The notes below the pieces were generated by a model. It searched no databases and was not told the origin of the DNA. It saw only the letters and a list, made by a program, of their open reading frames with translations. From the NCBI GenBank assembly GCA_003254925.1, contig QANZ01001328.1:32679-96678 (forward strand): a DNA stretch of 64,000 nucleotides, read 5' to 3'. This DNA is from Chamaecrista fasciculata. Taxonomy: Eukaryota; Streptophyta; Magnoliopsida; Fabales; Fabaceae. The position numbers were made by a program, and so were the translations under genes. Positions 50,424-61,069 of this stretch are shown here, in pieces. Numbering within the stretch: position 1 is the stretch's first letter; each line of letters begins with the position of its first letter.

Positions 50424-50762
50424 GGTCAAAGTATAAATTCGGTCTTATATTTTTTTTTCAGTTTTTATTTTGGTCTTGTACATTTTTTTTTCACTTTTAG
50501 TATCATATTTTTTTTTTTGTAAATTTGATCTCATATCTTTTGGTCAAATACAAAATTGGTCTCATATCTTTAAGTCAGGTGTAAAATTAGTCTCATATCT
50601 TATATCTTTAGGTCAAGTGGAACTAATGGTTAAATGTTTTACAAAGATTTAGGACCTATTCTCCAACATGACCAAGAGTTATGAGATCAAAAGTATAAAA
50701 AAAAATACATAACTAAATTAAAAATTAAACAAAGATATAAGACTAAATTTCTACTTTAATAA
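50424..50762. mobile_element. Foldback MITE relic ('ggtcccata' family)
   Basis: Starts ggtcaaagtataaattcggt and ends with the eroded inverse 'actaaatttctactttaa'. Inner phrases 'ggtctcatatcttt' are still visible. Target duplication not preserved. Confidence 0.65.
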
Positions 50763-51350
50763 ATAATTTATAATACTATTTATGCCTAGAGGCATGCCCT
50801 GATGTAAGCATTTGATGCTCAATTCATCACTTCAATTTTTTCTTATCCCCAAGATATATATATATATATATTGTACTATATAGGTACTGTCTAATATATG
50901 TAATTTGGAAAGGAAAAAGAGTATTCAGTTGAAATAATATTTGTGTGGCCATACATAAATTAATAATGATCGGCGGCGCTATGTGTCAGACTAATTACTA
51001 TTTTCATGAGTTTAATTAACTACATAGGGTTATAACTCAATTAATTAATTGGTATATATATGCATGCAAGAGTATAATAGTCATTATACAAAAGAAAAGA
51101 AAATAAAAGAAAGCATGAATTGAAGAAAATAAGAAGACATTAATTAATTAATTGTGGTTTGAGGAGACAACTAAGAAGATTATGAAAGAGTAGGTGAATC
51201 TGCATGACAAATCAAATTGCGTGTTAATTAGTGGATAAGGGTTTGATTAATTAAGGATAAAATCTTGAAAGTGTAAAGGATATATATTGAATATTGATGA
51301 GGTGGAGTTTGATGGGTGTGTTACTGGGAATTAAACTTTAATAGTGTAAA

Positions 51351-51603
51351 CTAGCAATTTGGTTCCTAAAACATTATCAAATTAACAAGTCGGTCCTTAA
51401 AATATTGAAATGCATAATTTAGTCTCTAAAAGATTAAAATAGTATATTAATTAGTCTTTTATGAACTAAATAGTATACTGTTTTAATCTCTTAACAACTA
51501 AAAAAATATCTTTTTAATCTTTTCGAGACTAAATTTGTGGTTAATCATTTAACGATCGAGTTATAAGCTCGGTAATCTTTGAAAAACCAAATTATTATTA
51601 GTT
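51351..51603. mobile_element. Foldback MITE relic
   Basis: Left 'taaactagcaatttggttcc' and right 'aaccaaattattattagttt' are inverted. Arms share 'aaaacattatc', 'taaaatagtatat' and their inverses. It directly abuts the next element. Confidence 0.55.
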
Positions 51604-51614
51604 TATTCTAAAAA

Positions 51615-52080
51615 CGGTAAATTACACTTTGGTACCATATTCTTTCAAAAGTGACATTTTTGTACCATCTTCTATTCATTGTTAACACTTTGGTACTAAA
51701 AACTCTTTTTTCAGTTACTTTTTTACGAAAAAAACACCTACAAATCATGTGCATGGTAAAAAAATACGTAATCCACTCTCCTAAACTTCAATTTCACGAT
51801 TCAGCCTAAAAAAATACGAAATCCTTTGCCTTCAAGTACATACTGAATCGTGTATTTTGGAGGCTGAATTGTAAAATATGAGTTTAGAATAGCGAATTTT
51901 GTGTTTTTGACCATACAAATGACCTGCACGTACTTTTTTTTAATCAAGAGGTAATGGAAAGAAAAATGTACCAAAGTGCTACGAACGAATAAAACAGGGC
52001 ATCAAAATGTTACTTCCGAAAGAACATGGCATCAAAATGAAATTGATCCATATCTCAAAATACCAAAGTGTAATTTATCC
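51615..52080. mobile_element. Foldback MITE ('ggtaccctgttct' family), diverged
   Basis: Ends cggtaaattacactttggta / taccaaagtgtaatttatcc. The 9-mers ttctaaaaa (51606-51614) and ttctaaaat (52081-52089) match at 8 of 9. Only the outer phrases keep the family pattern; the core is divergent. Confidence 0.75.
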
Positions 52081-52084
52081 TTCT

Positions 52085-52120
<36 letters not shown>

Positions 52121-52290
52121 AGAGAATAGAGCTGTCATGGGAAAAGCTATATATTGTGGACACATTCCTAGGGTTGATTAGGACTACGGCTATATCATCT
52201 TCGTCTCTCTCTTAGTCTTCCCTCCTCACATGCCAACATGGAATATCTCATTCACTTTATTCTTTATTCAATTATTCCGGCATGGGAAAC

Positions 52291-52328
<38 letters not shown>

Positions 52329-54315
52329 TATGATATCCGTGCGTTCGCACGGGTGATTTTGGTCTAATTTTTTGTTGTAAGCTTTAAAACTTAATAACTT
52401 AATAATTTAATAACTGAATAACTGAATTGTAATTATGAATGCTTTAAAACTGTATTACTTATCAAATCAAGCACATAACAAAATTGTAAGCACATAACAA
52501 AATTACTTATCAAATCAAGCACATAACAAAATTGTAAGCTTTAAAACTTAATAACTGAATAATACAATAAGGTTTGAAATCTTAGTTAAATCCAGTTAAA
52601 AATCATTATAATTATGAATAATGAACTTCAGCAATGTCATGCCCACTTCCGTTTTCTTTCGATTTTTAACCTGGACATTTCTATCTCTATCTAAGCATCC
52701 ATTAAACAGACTGACAGAAATAATCAAGCCTAATCAAGCCTAAGCATCCATTAACCTGGACATTTCATATATTAAGGCAAAGAACACAGAACAAAAGAAA
52801 CAGAGAATTGATAAAAAAAAATTAGAAGACCAAAAAACGAAAAACCAAGTGAATCTGAATTTGTAGCTCAATGAATCTGAATTTGTAGCTTAATGAACTA
52901 AATCTACAGAGAATAGTTGTAATCAACCACTAACATTTCAAAGATTGAACATAAAGGACAATTGAATCCTTCTTTTTTAAACCTATGTTGTGCATATACC
53001 TTTCCAGCAGAAAAAAACAGATAAACCAAGTGCTTAAATATTTTATGCCCTTTGATTAAAGTGAAAGTGCAGTGATCAATCATAAGTCTAATGAAATATT
53101 TGTTCAAGAAGTTGGGATATTTGTTCAACTTTATTATTTTCTGTAAATATATTAGTGAGTTATGCAAACTTTATCAATCCTTGAACTCAAATCATTAGCA
53201 TGTTGTCTATATATTTGTTCCTCATTAGTGCAATCAAGCTATTACTCCTATTTGAAAAGTAACTGCACGTACAAAATGAAAAACATATTCTATAGTAGTT
53301 GTAGTTGTCATGAAAAGGCAGGAAAAGAATTGCTTAAATCTTTATTGCTAAGAAAAAAGCAGATGGACCAAGTCCTTACTTCTAACCAACTTCTTTCTCA
53401 ACCTTCTCTATAGATGCATTAATAGCAATAGCATCTTCAGGCCTCCTTGGACACAATTTAACTGGAATTTTCTCCATTTCAAAGAACCAATGAAGCAAAG
53501 GCCGAAGTATGCATTTTGAAAGTAGAAAAGTGAGTTTCTTGATCATATCACTAAAAAGCAAACAAAGGAAAATATGCTTCAAGCAAAATTATTACAGAAT
53601 ACAGACAGCAAAGTCTTTGTCTTTGCTAGTTTTAACTTTTAACAAAAGTATAATAATTCTCAACCTAAATGAAATTTTACCACTTCATTTGAGTATTGAA
53701 ATCATGTTCTAGTCATTACCACATGGTATTTTGTGTGCTTTCAAATTTGATGCAATCAAGGAAAAAAAAACTAAAAAAGAATATAGGATACGCCAATGAT
53801 CAAGTCATTACCACATGCTATTTTTTAAAGGACTTATTAGACATTTGGAAAACCTCAAACTTCAGCAATGAGTAATTCTATGAAAATGGGTTCCCACAAC
53901 ACGTTCAGACGAAATACTTCTAAATCTAAAGTTCCAATAAACAAAAGATCTAGATTGTCAACCTTAATATTTTGTTCTTTAACTTTGCTAAAAGGTACTG
54001 CAATGCATTTTCTTAAACTGCAGAAAGTATTAGAACCAATAAAATGAAGAGTGAGTTTTGAAATAAGAATAGCAAGAGATCTGCGTCCTTGTCAAATGCA
54101 GAGAATGCGAGCTAGAACCAAAGGTGACAAAGATTTTCTTGTCTGAAAAAGAAAACTTTAAATCAGTTATAATATCTCCAACAAACCTATCTTAATTCTA
54201 TGCCCTTAATGTAATATTGAAAAATGTATAAAATTCTATAGGACACAGCAACATTATTGGTGCAAAATATGTGCAAGTAGTTTTTTTAAAGCATTGATGA
54301 AGCTAATGACTCACC

Positions 54316-54719
54316 TTGTGAAAATAGGTGGAGGTATTACACCTCCTGCACCCATGACAAGTTCAGCAATAAATGCCGCAATCTAGATAAAAAAAAAACA
54401 TATTAAGTCTCTGACAAAATATATCAGAAAACATTTCCTCTATATATATATATATATTAAAGCATATTGTATCTGGTCCCTCTTTCTGGACAGTTCATCC
54501 AAATTATTGGCTAAACTAGTTGAGAACTCTTCCTCTGTCTCACCTGGGGTAAGCATCAGCATGTATGACATTTTAGTCAAATTATAATTTTCAATAAAAC
54601 ATATTAGAAAACATGACCTACAAAAATAAATAACCTGGAAGATGATACTGTCAGTAATGAGGGCAGTCAGTGTGCAAGACAAATGGAGCTGGAAGATCAA
54701 ATTTTTGATGCAAAGCTGG
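54316..54719 (-). pseudogene. Captured fragment of a GABA transaminase gene
   Basis: Three exon-like blocks in colinear order on the minus strand: ALHQKFDLPAPFVLHTDCPH (about 54719-54651), PGETEEEFSTSLANNLDEL (54550-54488) and IAAFIAELVMGAGGVIPPP (54382-54316). These are consecutive blocks of the plant class-III aminotransferase POP2/GABA-T, mitochondrial in function. Stops and sequence changes between blocks, and the absence of the PLP-lysine region, show it is a fragment, not a gene. Confidence 0.8.
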
Positions 54720-55654
54720 AAGGCTGGATTATGAAAATTTATAGAGTTAGCTGAAACCTGAAAACTGTTCATATTAGAAAACATGACCTACAAATTTTTT
54801 ATGCAAAGCAATTACAGAATAGTAAAACCTGAAACCTGAAAACTGTAAAATAAGTTCTTTTATTAATAGTCATTTCTTTTTTGTAAAAATTACTATTTGG
54901 TCTCTATAAAATCATATTTGTTCAGTTTAGTCATTAATCTCCCACCCTGCACATGTATCAGAAATTAATCACTAAATTGGATTGAAACTATCTACTGAAA
55001 GTGACCAAATTATCAAATTTGGATTATCTACTGATGTAACAATGTGAAACTAATATCCCTTCCCCAAGATTTATGATAAGATTGCAATAAATATAAAAAA
55101 TTCTACCATTTGTTTCAGTTGCCGAACTAATTCCTTGCTGCACACCTGATACTTTTGGTAATTAATAAAACATAAAGAAGAAACTCGATCTGACTCCAAA
55201 TGTAGAAGACCAATTAAAACTGACAACTATTTCTCCACATGTCATAGGTAAACCGAAATTCATTGAAAAAAAATAATTTATTTGTACAGCTGCACTAATA
55301 ATGAAGCAACCATTACTATAGTTAATGCGCAAGACTGACTACTAAATCATAAACTAAGATCAGACATATTATTGTACAACAACAATAATTTTCAGAATAT
55401 GCATTTAATTGAATAGAAGACAGATTTATCATCATATAGTGTCAGAATTATTCTGCACTCTTTTGCAGCCTCTGGAAAGTCAGAGAAAATATCAAAGGCA
55501 ATAGTATAATTGGCACTTTCAAACTAATTTAATCAAGAGGACAAAACTTCCAAGTTTCCACATACAACATTTTGGATTATTTTGCAAACCCTTGTTAATC
55601 AAACAACTCACAAGCAAGTTGTTGAGCAAAAGAGATATTAAGAAAGTAATACCA

Positions 55655-55920
55655 ATGAAGCGCCCAAGTTCCTCCAATGATTTAGCTTTAAGCAGAATAG
55701 CCTCAAGAAGCAAGCAACTGAATGCATAGACATCAGCATATAGGAAGCACATGATGATCAGCCTTAGAACGTGGTTTTCTTTATTTGGTTCTCTCAGCGA
55801 TAGCCCTAATCATCCTTGGAATCAAACCCCTAATGTCAATCCCTTGAAATACTTGAAGGGCAGCCATCAAAATTACCCCTTTGGTATTCCAGCCTCCCCA
55901 ACAGAGCCCTAGCTTCCTGT
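55655..55920 (-). pseudogene. Captured fragment of an NPG1-related (NPGR) TPR protein gene
   Basis: On the minus strand EARALLGRLEYQRGNF (about 55920-55869), IRGLIPRMIRAIAERTK (about 55838-55788) and LLLEAILLKAKSLEELGRF (about 55725-55665) follow one another. These are typical of the calmodulin-binding TPR proteins NPG1/NPGR1/NPGR2. The reading is interrupted by a frame change and non-family sequence. Confidence 0.75.
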
Positions 55921-56617
55921 AATCCAATGATCCCACAAACTATTTTGACCATTTAAATCTACAAAAACAAAAGAAATCGAAGCACATTCATATTAAACAC
56001 ATTCTCCACAATACTACTATTTGAAGAGTAAAACTCAACTGACACAGCTTCAAATATGATAGAAAAAGAACAAATTTATGCACCATTGATATTCTAAAGC
56101 TAATGACATTTGTTTGAAAAACAACAAATTTCTGCAACATTTTCAACTGCACCATTGACATTTCAGCCTGCACCATAGATACATTAATATCTTTAAAATT
56201 GAATCAGAAATATTTCTTGTCATCCAAATAAATTTGCATTTGAAAGTGATATTGTAAAGTTACAAATCTGCATGTGAATACTAAAAGACAAAACAAAAGT
56301 CATGTTGTTCAAGAAAAACTGAAAACTTCAGAGAAAATTTCAATAGATGTTAATGTGTTATTGATATTGGAGTTCAACCAATCCTCAGATTCTAGAATAC
56401 ATACAGAGTGCCCCTGCAACTCTTACACATGCAGCAGTACCTTGATCCTAGTAATTGCTAGTAACAGAAAATAGAATTGATGGCTCACTATTTTGAGGCA
56501 AGGATTACTGATAAAAAATCAAGAGAGTAGTTTCACTTACATATTTTCACAATTCAAATTCACTTTTACAGACATTATATAGATGCCTTATAAAAGATGG
56601 CAGAAAAACAAACCTCC

Positions 56618-57165
56618 TCATCGTTGTCAAAAAGGCATCGCCTTAGGAGAACAAATATCCAGGGCTGAAAGAGCAAAGCATGACATTTCAAACCAAGTTA
56701 GCAATAAAATTTAAACAGAGGCAAGTAACACCTTTAATGCATCAACTGCGGCACCAAAAGAGCTGTCTTTCAAGGTTCAAGCTTCCAGACAAATGATCCA
56801 ACCAAGTAAAAAAAGCCAACATACTCTAAAAAGCCAACATACTCTACAAAAAGATTAAGCCAACATAGTCTAAAATGTAAAAAAATGAATCAAGAGAACC
56901 TGTGCTCTTGTTTGTTACCAATTATTTTTGCAACTTCTGTGAGTGCTTGATAATGTATCTGAATGAAAATATAAGTAAGCAATTACAAACTTATGTGAGT
57001 TCTTGATAATGTATCTCAATGAAAAACTATCAGTAAGCGATTACAAATTTCATATCAGATTCATAAAAGAAAATAATATGGAAATACCTCCAAATGTTGC
57101 CTAATATCAATAGAGCCTTGATAAGCATACAAATGAATCAAATGTTTTGTGAAAGCAATACCTGT
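56618..57165 (-). pseudogene. Captured exons of an unidentified gene
   Basis: Exon-like blocks with splice signals on the minus strand: IAFTKHLIHLYAYQGSIDIR (about 57165-57090), HYQALTEVAKIIGNKQEH (about 56955-56900), SSFGAAVDALK (about 56766-56731) and PWIFVLLRRCLFDNDE (about 56666-56618). The helical, hydrophobic-rich pattern would fit an alpha-solenoid protein. I do not recognise the family. Confidence 0.5.
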
Positions 57166-58689
57166 AAAAGAGGAAAAATAGAAGATTATAAATTAATAAT
57201 CATGCACCTGTTCACTTTGCACAGTAATATATATTTTAATGTAAAGGACCAAAACGCAAAGTGCACAAAATAATATGGATAAAAAATAGAGTATTGACGA
57301 AACGCTCATCTTCATCCTCAACGCTCATCTTCTCCAGCACGGTTCAGCAAAAATCACCATTCACAAATTCAGCAACATGACCATTCACAAATTCAAACAG
57401 CAAAAATCACAACAACAAAATTGGCTTCGGAATTCATAACAACCAAATTCAAACAATAACGTCGAAGGGTTTTTGGGGTGAGAGCGGAGCTTTTCGCAGT
57501 ACAAAAACATGAAGACCAAACGATTTGAGCAATGTCAACCAAAGAAGGCAACAAATTTAGGACAAAATCGACGAACTTTGATAAAAAATCGAAGGGGTTG
57601 AGGAATCCGAACCTGAAGTTGCAAGTAATGCCGGCCAAGACCGATAACGACGGTGTCGAACCAATCTGGACTTGTGAACTGCAGAGACGAATAGCGATTT
57701 TGGAAATGGCAAAGGCGAAGACGATTTCTTTGTGCAGAAAGAAGGCGACGAAGAAGCTTGTAGATGTTGTGTTTTTTTTGTTCAACAATGGTCAGATGCG
57801 CAATGAAGAAGAAGAAGAAGAAGAAAAAGATGGTGAGATGAAGAAGAAGAAGAAGATGGTGAGAAGAAGAAGAGGAAGAAGAAGAAGCTGCCGAAGAAGA
57901 AGAAGAAGTGGCTGTGTAGAGAGATTGAAATTTGAAGAGAGAAATTTAGGGTTTGAATTTTGAATTGGATTTGGTTTGAGATTCAGATTTGATGATGATG
58001 TAAAGCGTATGGTGGAAGATTTGTGTTTTAAAATTTGAAATTTGAAATTTAAAATGGCAATTGAAAAAAAAATTGAGTTTGATGAATTAATGCAGATGGC
58101 GCCACTTCATTTGGAAAAAAATTTATTTTGAAAAGTCAATTTTCTGCCTCGTGTCAAATGCAGGATGAGAGTAGGAAAAAGAAAAAAAAACGTACTTTCC
58201 TTAACAGACTGACACTTGTCATGGAACAACAAATGTAAACATAGTTTTATTGGATTATATATATATATGTATAATTTTATGATTCTAAAACATCACAAAA
58301 ATTATAATTGGTTAATTAATATTCAATATGTTCTTTAAAGTGTAACTTAAGAAAAATAATAATCAAATCATGAGGTATTTATTTTAATTTTATAAAATAT
58401 AATTTTTATTTTCCATTATAAATTTCTTACAATTTAACCAATGACTTTAAGGCTTTTATTAAAAAGAAAAACTCACAATTAATTATCTCTCGAATTTTAA
58501 TATTAAAAAGAGAATGAGATAATTGTGAGTTTTAATATTAAAAAGAGAATCTTGAAGTCGCTTTTCAAACTTTTGGATAAATGTTAACTTTTATTCATGC
58601 TACTCATGAAAAAGAAATTAATTTTAGTACTAATTCAATAACTGTTTTCTTTTTTGGGGTTGAAAATTAGGATCTAATAATAAGATAAA

Positions 58690-60039
58690 GAGCAAACCCC
58701 CTTTTTGGTCCCTCAATTGTTACTGAGTCGAGGAATCGGTCCCTCAATTGTGGGAAACTACAACTCAGTCCCTCAATTGTACAATCCCGTTTACGTTTTG
58801 GTCCCTCACGTTTAGTCCGTTAGTGATAGAGGTGTTAAGTGATGACGTGTCACTGTTAAATGCTTACGTGGCTGTTATCTGCTGAGTTGGCATACAAATT
58901 ATATATCCTACTCATTTTTCATATTACACCTCATAAAAAAGGACTTGTGTGCAACATAGTATAACATTTTAATATCAGAAACACAAAAAAAACAAGGACC
59001 ATTATGAAGTTTTCACACTCTCCTCTTCTTCATCTTCTTCTTCAACTTCCTTCCCAGAATCCCGGATTCCTCCTCCTCCTCCTCTTCAATTTCTCCTCCC
59101 ATCTTCCATTAATACCATTAATTTTAGCTTTAACCCCTCTATTATTATTCAACTCACACATCTTCTACCCATAAATACCCCAATATCCCTTACAATTCGT
59201 ACGTCATATTTCATTCACATTCAACAATCTTCAGTAATCTTCAATAATTAACATTCAGTAATCTGATTTCTACCCAAAAACGAATTAACTAGGCACACAT
59301 CGTACCAGATCATGGACTCTGTTGTGTTGGGGCAGTGGCGTCGAACCTTCTCGTTGAATCTCATCGCGAAAACGGTGTCGTTGAAGCTCGGAAAGGAGGG
59401 TTTCAGAAGAGGAAGCTTCGAGAACGACGACAACGATGTCGTTTTGGTGTGGTAGTGGAGGAATCCTGTGGTGGTGGTGTTATCGAAGGAAGCTGGACCT
59501 GTGGCGTAGGGTCTTGCGGCAATGACGAAGGATGCGTTTAAGTGTTTAGGTTTCGCTGTGAGAAGATGAATGTGTGAGTTGAATAATAATAGAGGTGTTA
59601 AAGCTAAGATTAATGGTATTAATAGAAGATGGGAGGAGAAATTGAAGAGGAGGAGGAGGAATCGGGGATTCTGGGAAGGAAGTTGAAGAAGAAGATGAAG
59701 AAGAGGAGAGTGTGAAAACTTCATAATGGTCCTTGTTTTTTTTTGTGTTTCTGATATTAAAATGTTATACTATGTTGCACACAAGTCCTTTTATATGAGG
59801 TGTAATATGAAAAATGAGTAGGATATATAATTTGTATGCCAACTCAGCAGATAATAGCCACGTAAGCATTTAACAGTGACACGTCATCACTTAACACCTC
59901 TATTACTAACGGACCAGACGTGAGGGACCAAAACGTAAACGGGATTGTACAATTGAGGGACTGAGTTGTAGTTTCCCACAATTGAGGGACCGATTCCTCG
60001 ACTCAGTAACAATTGAGGGACCAAAAAGGGAGTTTGCTC
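58690..60039. mobile_element. Pack-MULE-type foldback element with about 480-bp arms
   Basis: 1350 bp. The left end gagcaaacccccttttt and the inverted right end gagcaaactccctttttgg are the tips of arms of about 480 bp each (about 58690-59168 and 59562-60039) that are nearly identical. A perfect 9-bp duplication taagataaa lies at 58681-58689 and 60040-60048. 9-bp duplications and G-initial long terminal repeats indicate the Mutator superfamily. The arms include the start of the captured reading frame, so one end of the ORF is present twice in inverted orientation. No transposase. Confidence 0.87.
59248..59724 (-). CDS. Chimeric ORF inside the Pack-MULE: hydrophobic leader + laccase piece + DUF26 piece
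   Basis: Intact 158-codon frame from ATG 59724 (MKFSHSPLLHLLLQLPSQ). The first 50 or so residues are hydrophobic (LLLIPLILALTPLLLF), a possible signal or membrane anchor. Next comes a segment like plant laccases (SFVIAARPYATGPASFDNTTTT, SFPSFNDTVFAMRFNEKVR), which belongs to the second/third cupredoxin junction region. Directly after it HCPNTTESMIWYDVCLVNSF matches the end of a Gnk2/DUF26 domain of cysteine-rich receptor kinases. Neither domain is complete, and no copper ligands or kinase are present. Joining two unrelated gene fragments in one frame is typical of Pack-MULE transduplication. The similarities are seen by eye. Translation is unproven; it may serve mainly as a small-RNA source. 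Confidence 0.55.
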   Translation of the reverse strand: MKFSHSPLLHLLLQLPSQNPRFLLLLFNFSSHLLLIPLILALTPLLLFNSHIHLLTAKPKHLNASFVIAARPYATGPASFDNTTTTGFLHYHTKTTSLSSFSKLPLLKPSFPSFNDTVFAMRFNEKVRRHCPNTTESMIWYDVCLVNSFLGRNQITEC

Positions 60040-60465
60040 TAAGATAAAAGTCTCAAAAAATAAGTAATGTTGAGCAAGTTTGATTGTGGGCTTTCGGCTA
60101 TACTTTAGTTCCAGTGGGCTTGTTTAAGTGAGAATTGAGCCTCTACAAAAGATGGGCTTATAAGTAATATGTTTCCCAAAAATTCTTTCTTGGGCCTTGG
60201 CTGGAGGCTCAATGGAACACACTGCATACACTCATCATTAGACTTCCTTACAAAAAGAAAAATCATTACTTTTGCTACATTTTTAATCATGTATCTTTGA
60301 CCAAAATAAATAAATAAATAAATAAAGAATTGGACCACAAGTAGAGAGAAAGAAACAGTGTAAGCAATTTATTACTACCATTTACATAGATGGTAAGGAA
60401 CATTATTTCTACGGCCCAAATCCTATTGACCAAAATATAAGGCAACAAGCCGCCCATAAATATAT

Positions 60466-60830
60466 ACCCAAAATGCACAACCACTCTTTGCATTTTAGGT
60501 TAGGTGCAACACCCCTGATGGATGAAAATCAATTTATTCTCTTTTTGTTAACAGAAAAAGCATATGGAAACTGATCAGGGACTAATGGTAACTTTTTGGA
60601 AATTTGAAGGACTAAAATGAAACTTTAAACAAACTTGAGGGACTAAAATAAAACTTTGGCATTTTCAAAATGTGGTGAGGTGGCACTTAACAGAAAATTT
60701 GGATGGCAAGTTAACAGAAGGGTATTAATTACTCCAAATTAAAAACTTAGGGGTACTCTGCACAATTTTAAAACTCAGGAGTGTTATGTGCACCTAACCT
60801 AAAACTCAGGGGTGTTTGTGCATTTTGACC
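60466..60830. mobile_element. Foldback MITE, Mutator-like
   Basis: Inverted ends acccaaaatgcacaa / (inverse) ggtcaaaatgcacaa, with arms sharing 'ttttaggttaggtgca' and aacacccctga. Flanking 9-mers taaatatat / taaatataa match at 8 of 9. Confidence 0.75.
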
Positions 60831-60856
60831 TAAATATAATATCACTTGATACCTGC

Positions 60857-60898
60857 AAGAAAAAAAAAACTTCTCTTTTGGCCGAAGAAAAAAAAACT
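60857..60898. repeat. Possible micro-insertion (ggcc head) in an A-rich site
   Basis: A-rich direct repeats (aag + A-run + ct) at 60857-60871 and 60885-60898 flank tctcttttggccg. The low complexity of the repeats makes this the weakest case. Confidence 0.35.
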
Positions 60899-61069
60899 AT
60901 TAATTAACTTTGATTAATTTTTTAGTTGATAGCTAAAATTTAACTTTGTGTCAAATAAATCGATCTTTTGAAATTTAAATTCATCCGATAAAAAAGTCTT
61001 TTTCTCGTATATAATTAATTAACTATTAGTTATCACAAGAAGAATCACTAATAATCATCTTAAAGTTTA

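Larger units (their letters stand above)
52325..58254 (-). mobile_element. Probable non-autonomous Helitron carrying host-gene fragments
   Basis: On the minus strand the right end shows the Helitron signature. A palindrome ccgtgcgaacgcacgg (52336-52351) is followed by 7 nt and then CTAA at 52328-52325, with a host T next to it. The hairpin and the atcatactaa tail match the usual plant form. The best candidate 5' end is TCCAATAAAACTATG starting at 58254, preceded by A. Both flanks are then (TA)n tracts, as if the element had entered a TA repeat. No Rep/helicase ORF is seen. Inside, in the same orientation, are fragments of at least three genes (54316-54719, 55655-55920, 56618-57165) and perhaps others (around 53385-53475). 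The 3' end is fairly certain; the 5' end is inferred. Confidence 0.68.

Noticed and set aside
57532-57963. 143-residue plus-strand frame starting MSTKEGNKFRTKSTNF
   Set aside because: The second half is a GAAGAA-type simple repeat (poly-Glu/Lys/Arg), and the first half matches no family I know. It lies inside the Helitron, against the direction of the captured genes.
59335-59541. Plus-strand frame MASNLLVESHRENG...
   Set aside because: Antisense shadow of the laccase/DUF26 chimeric frame, which alone shows protein-family resemblance.
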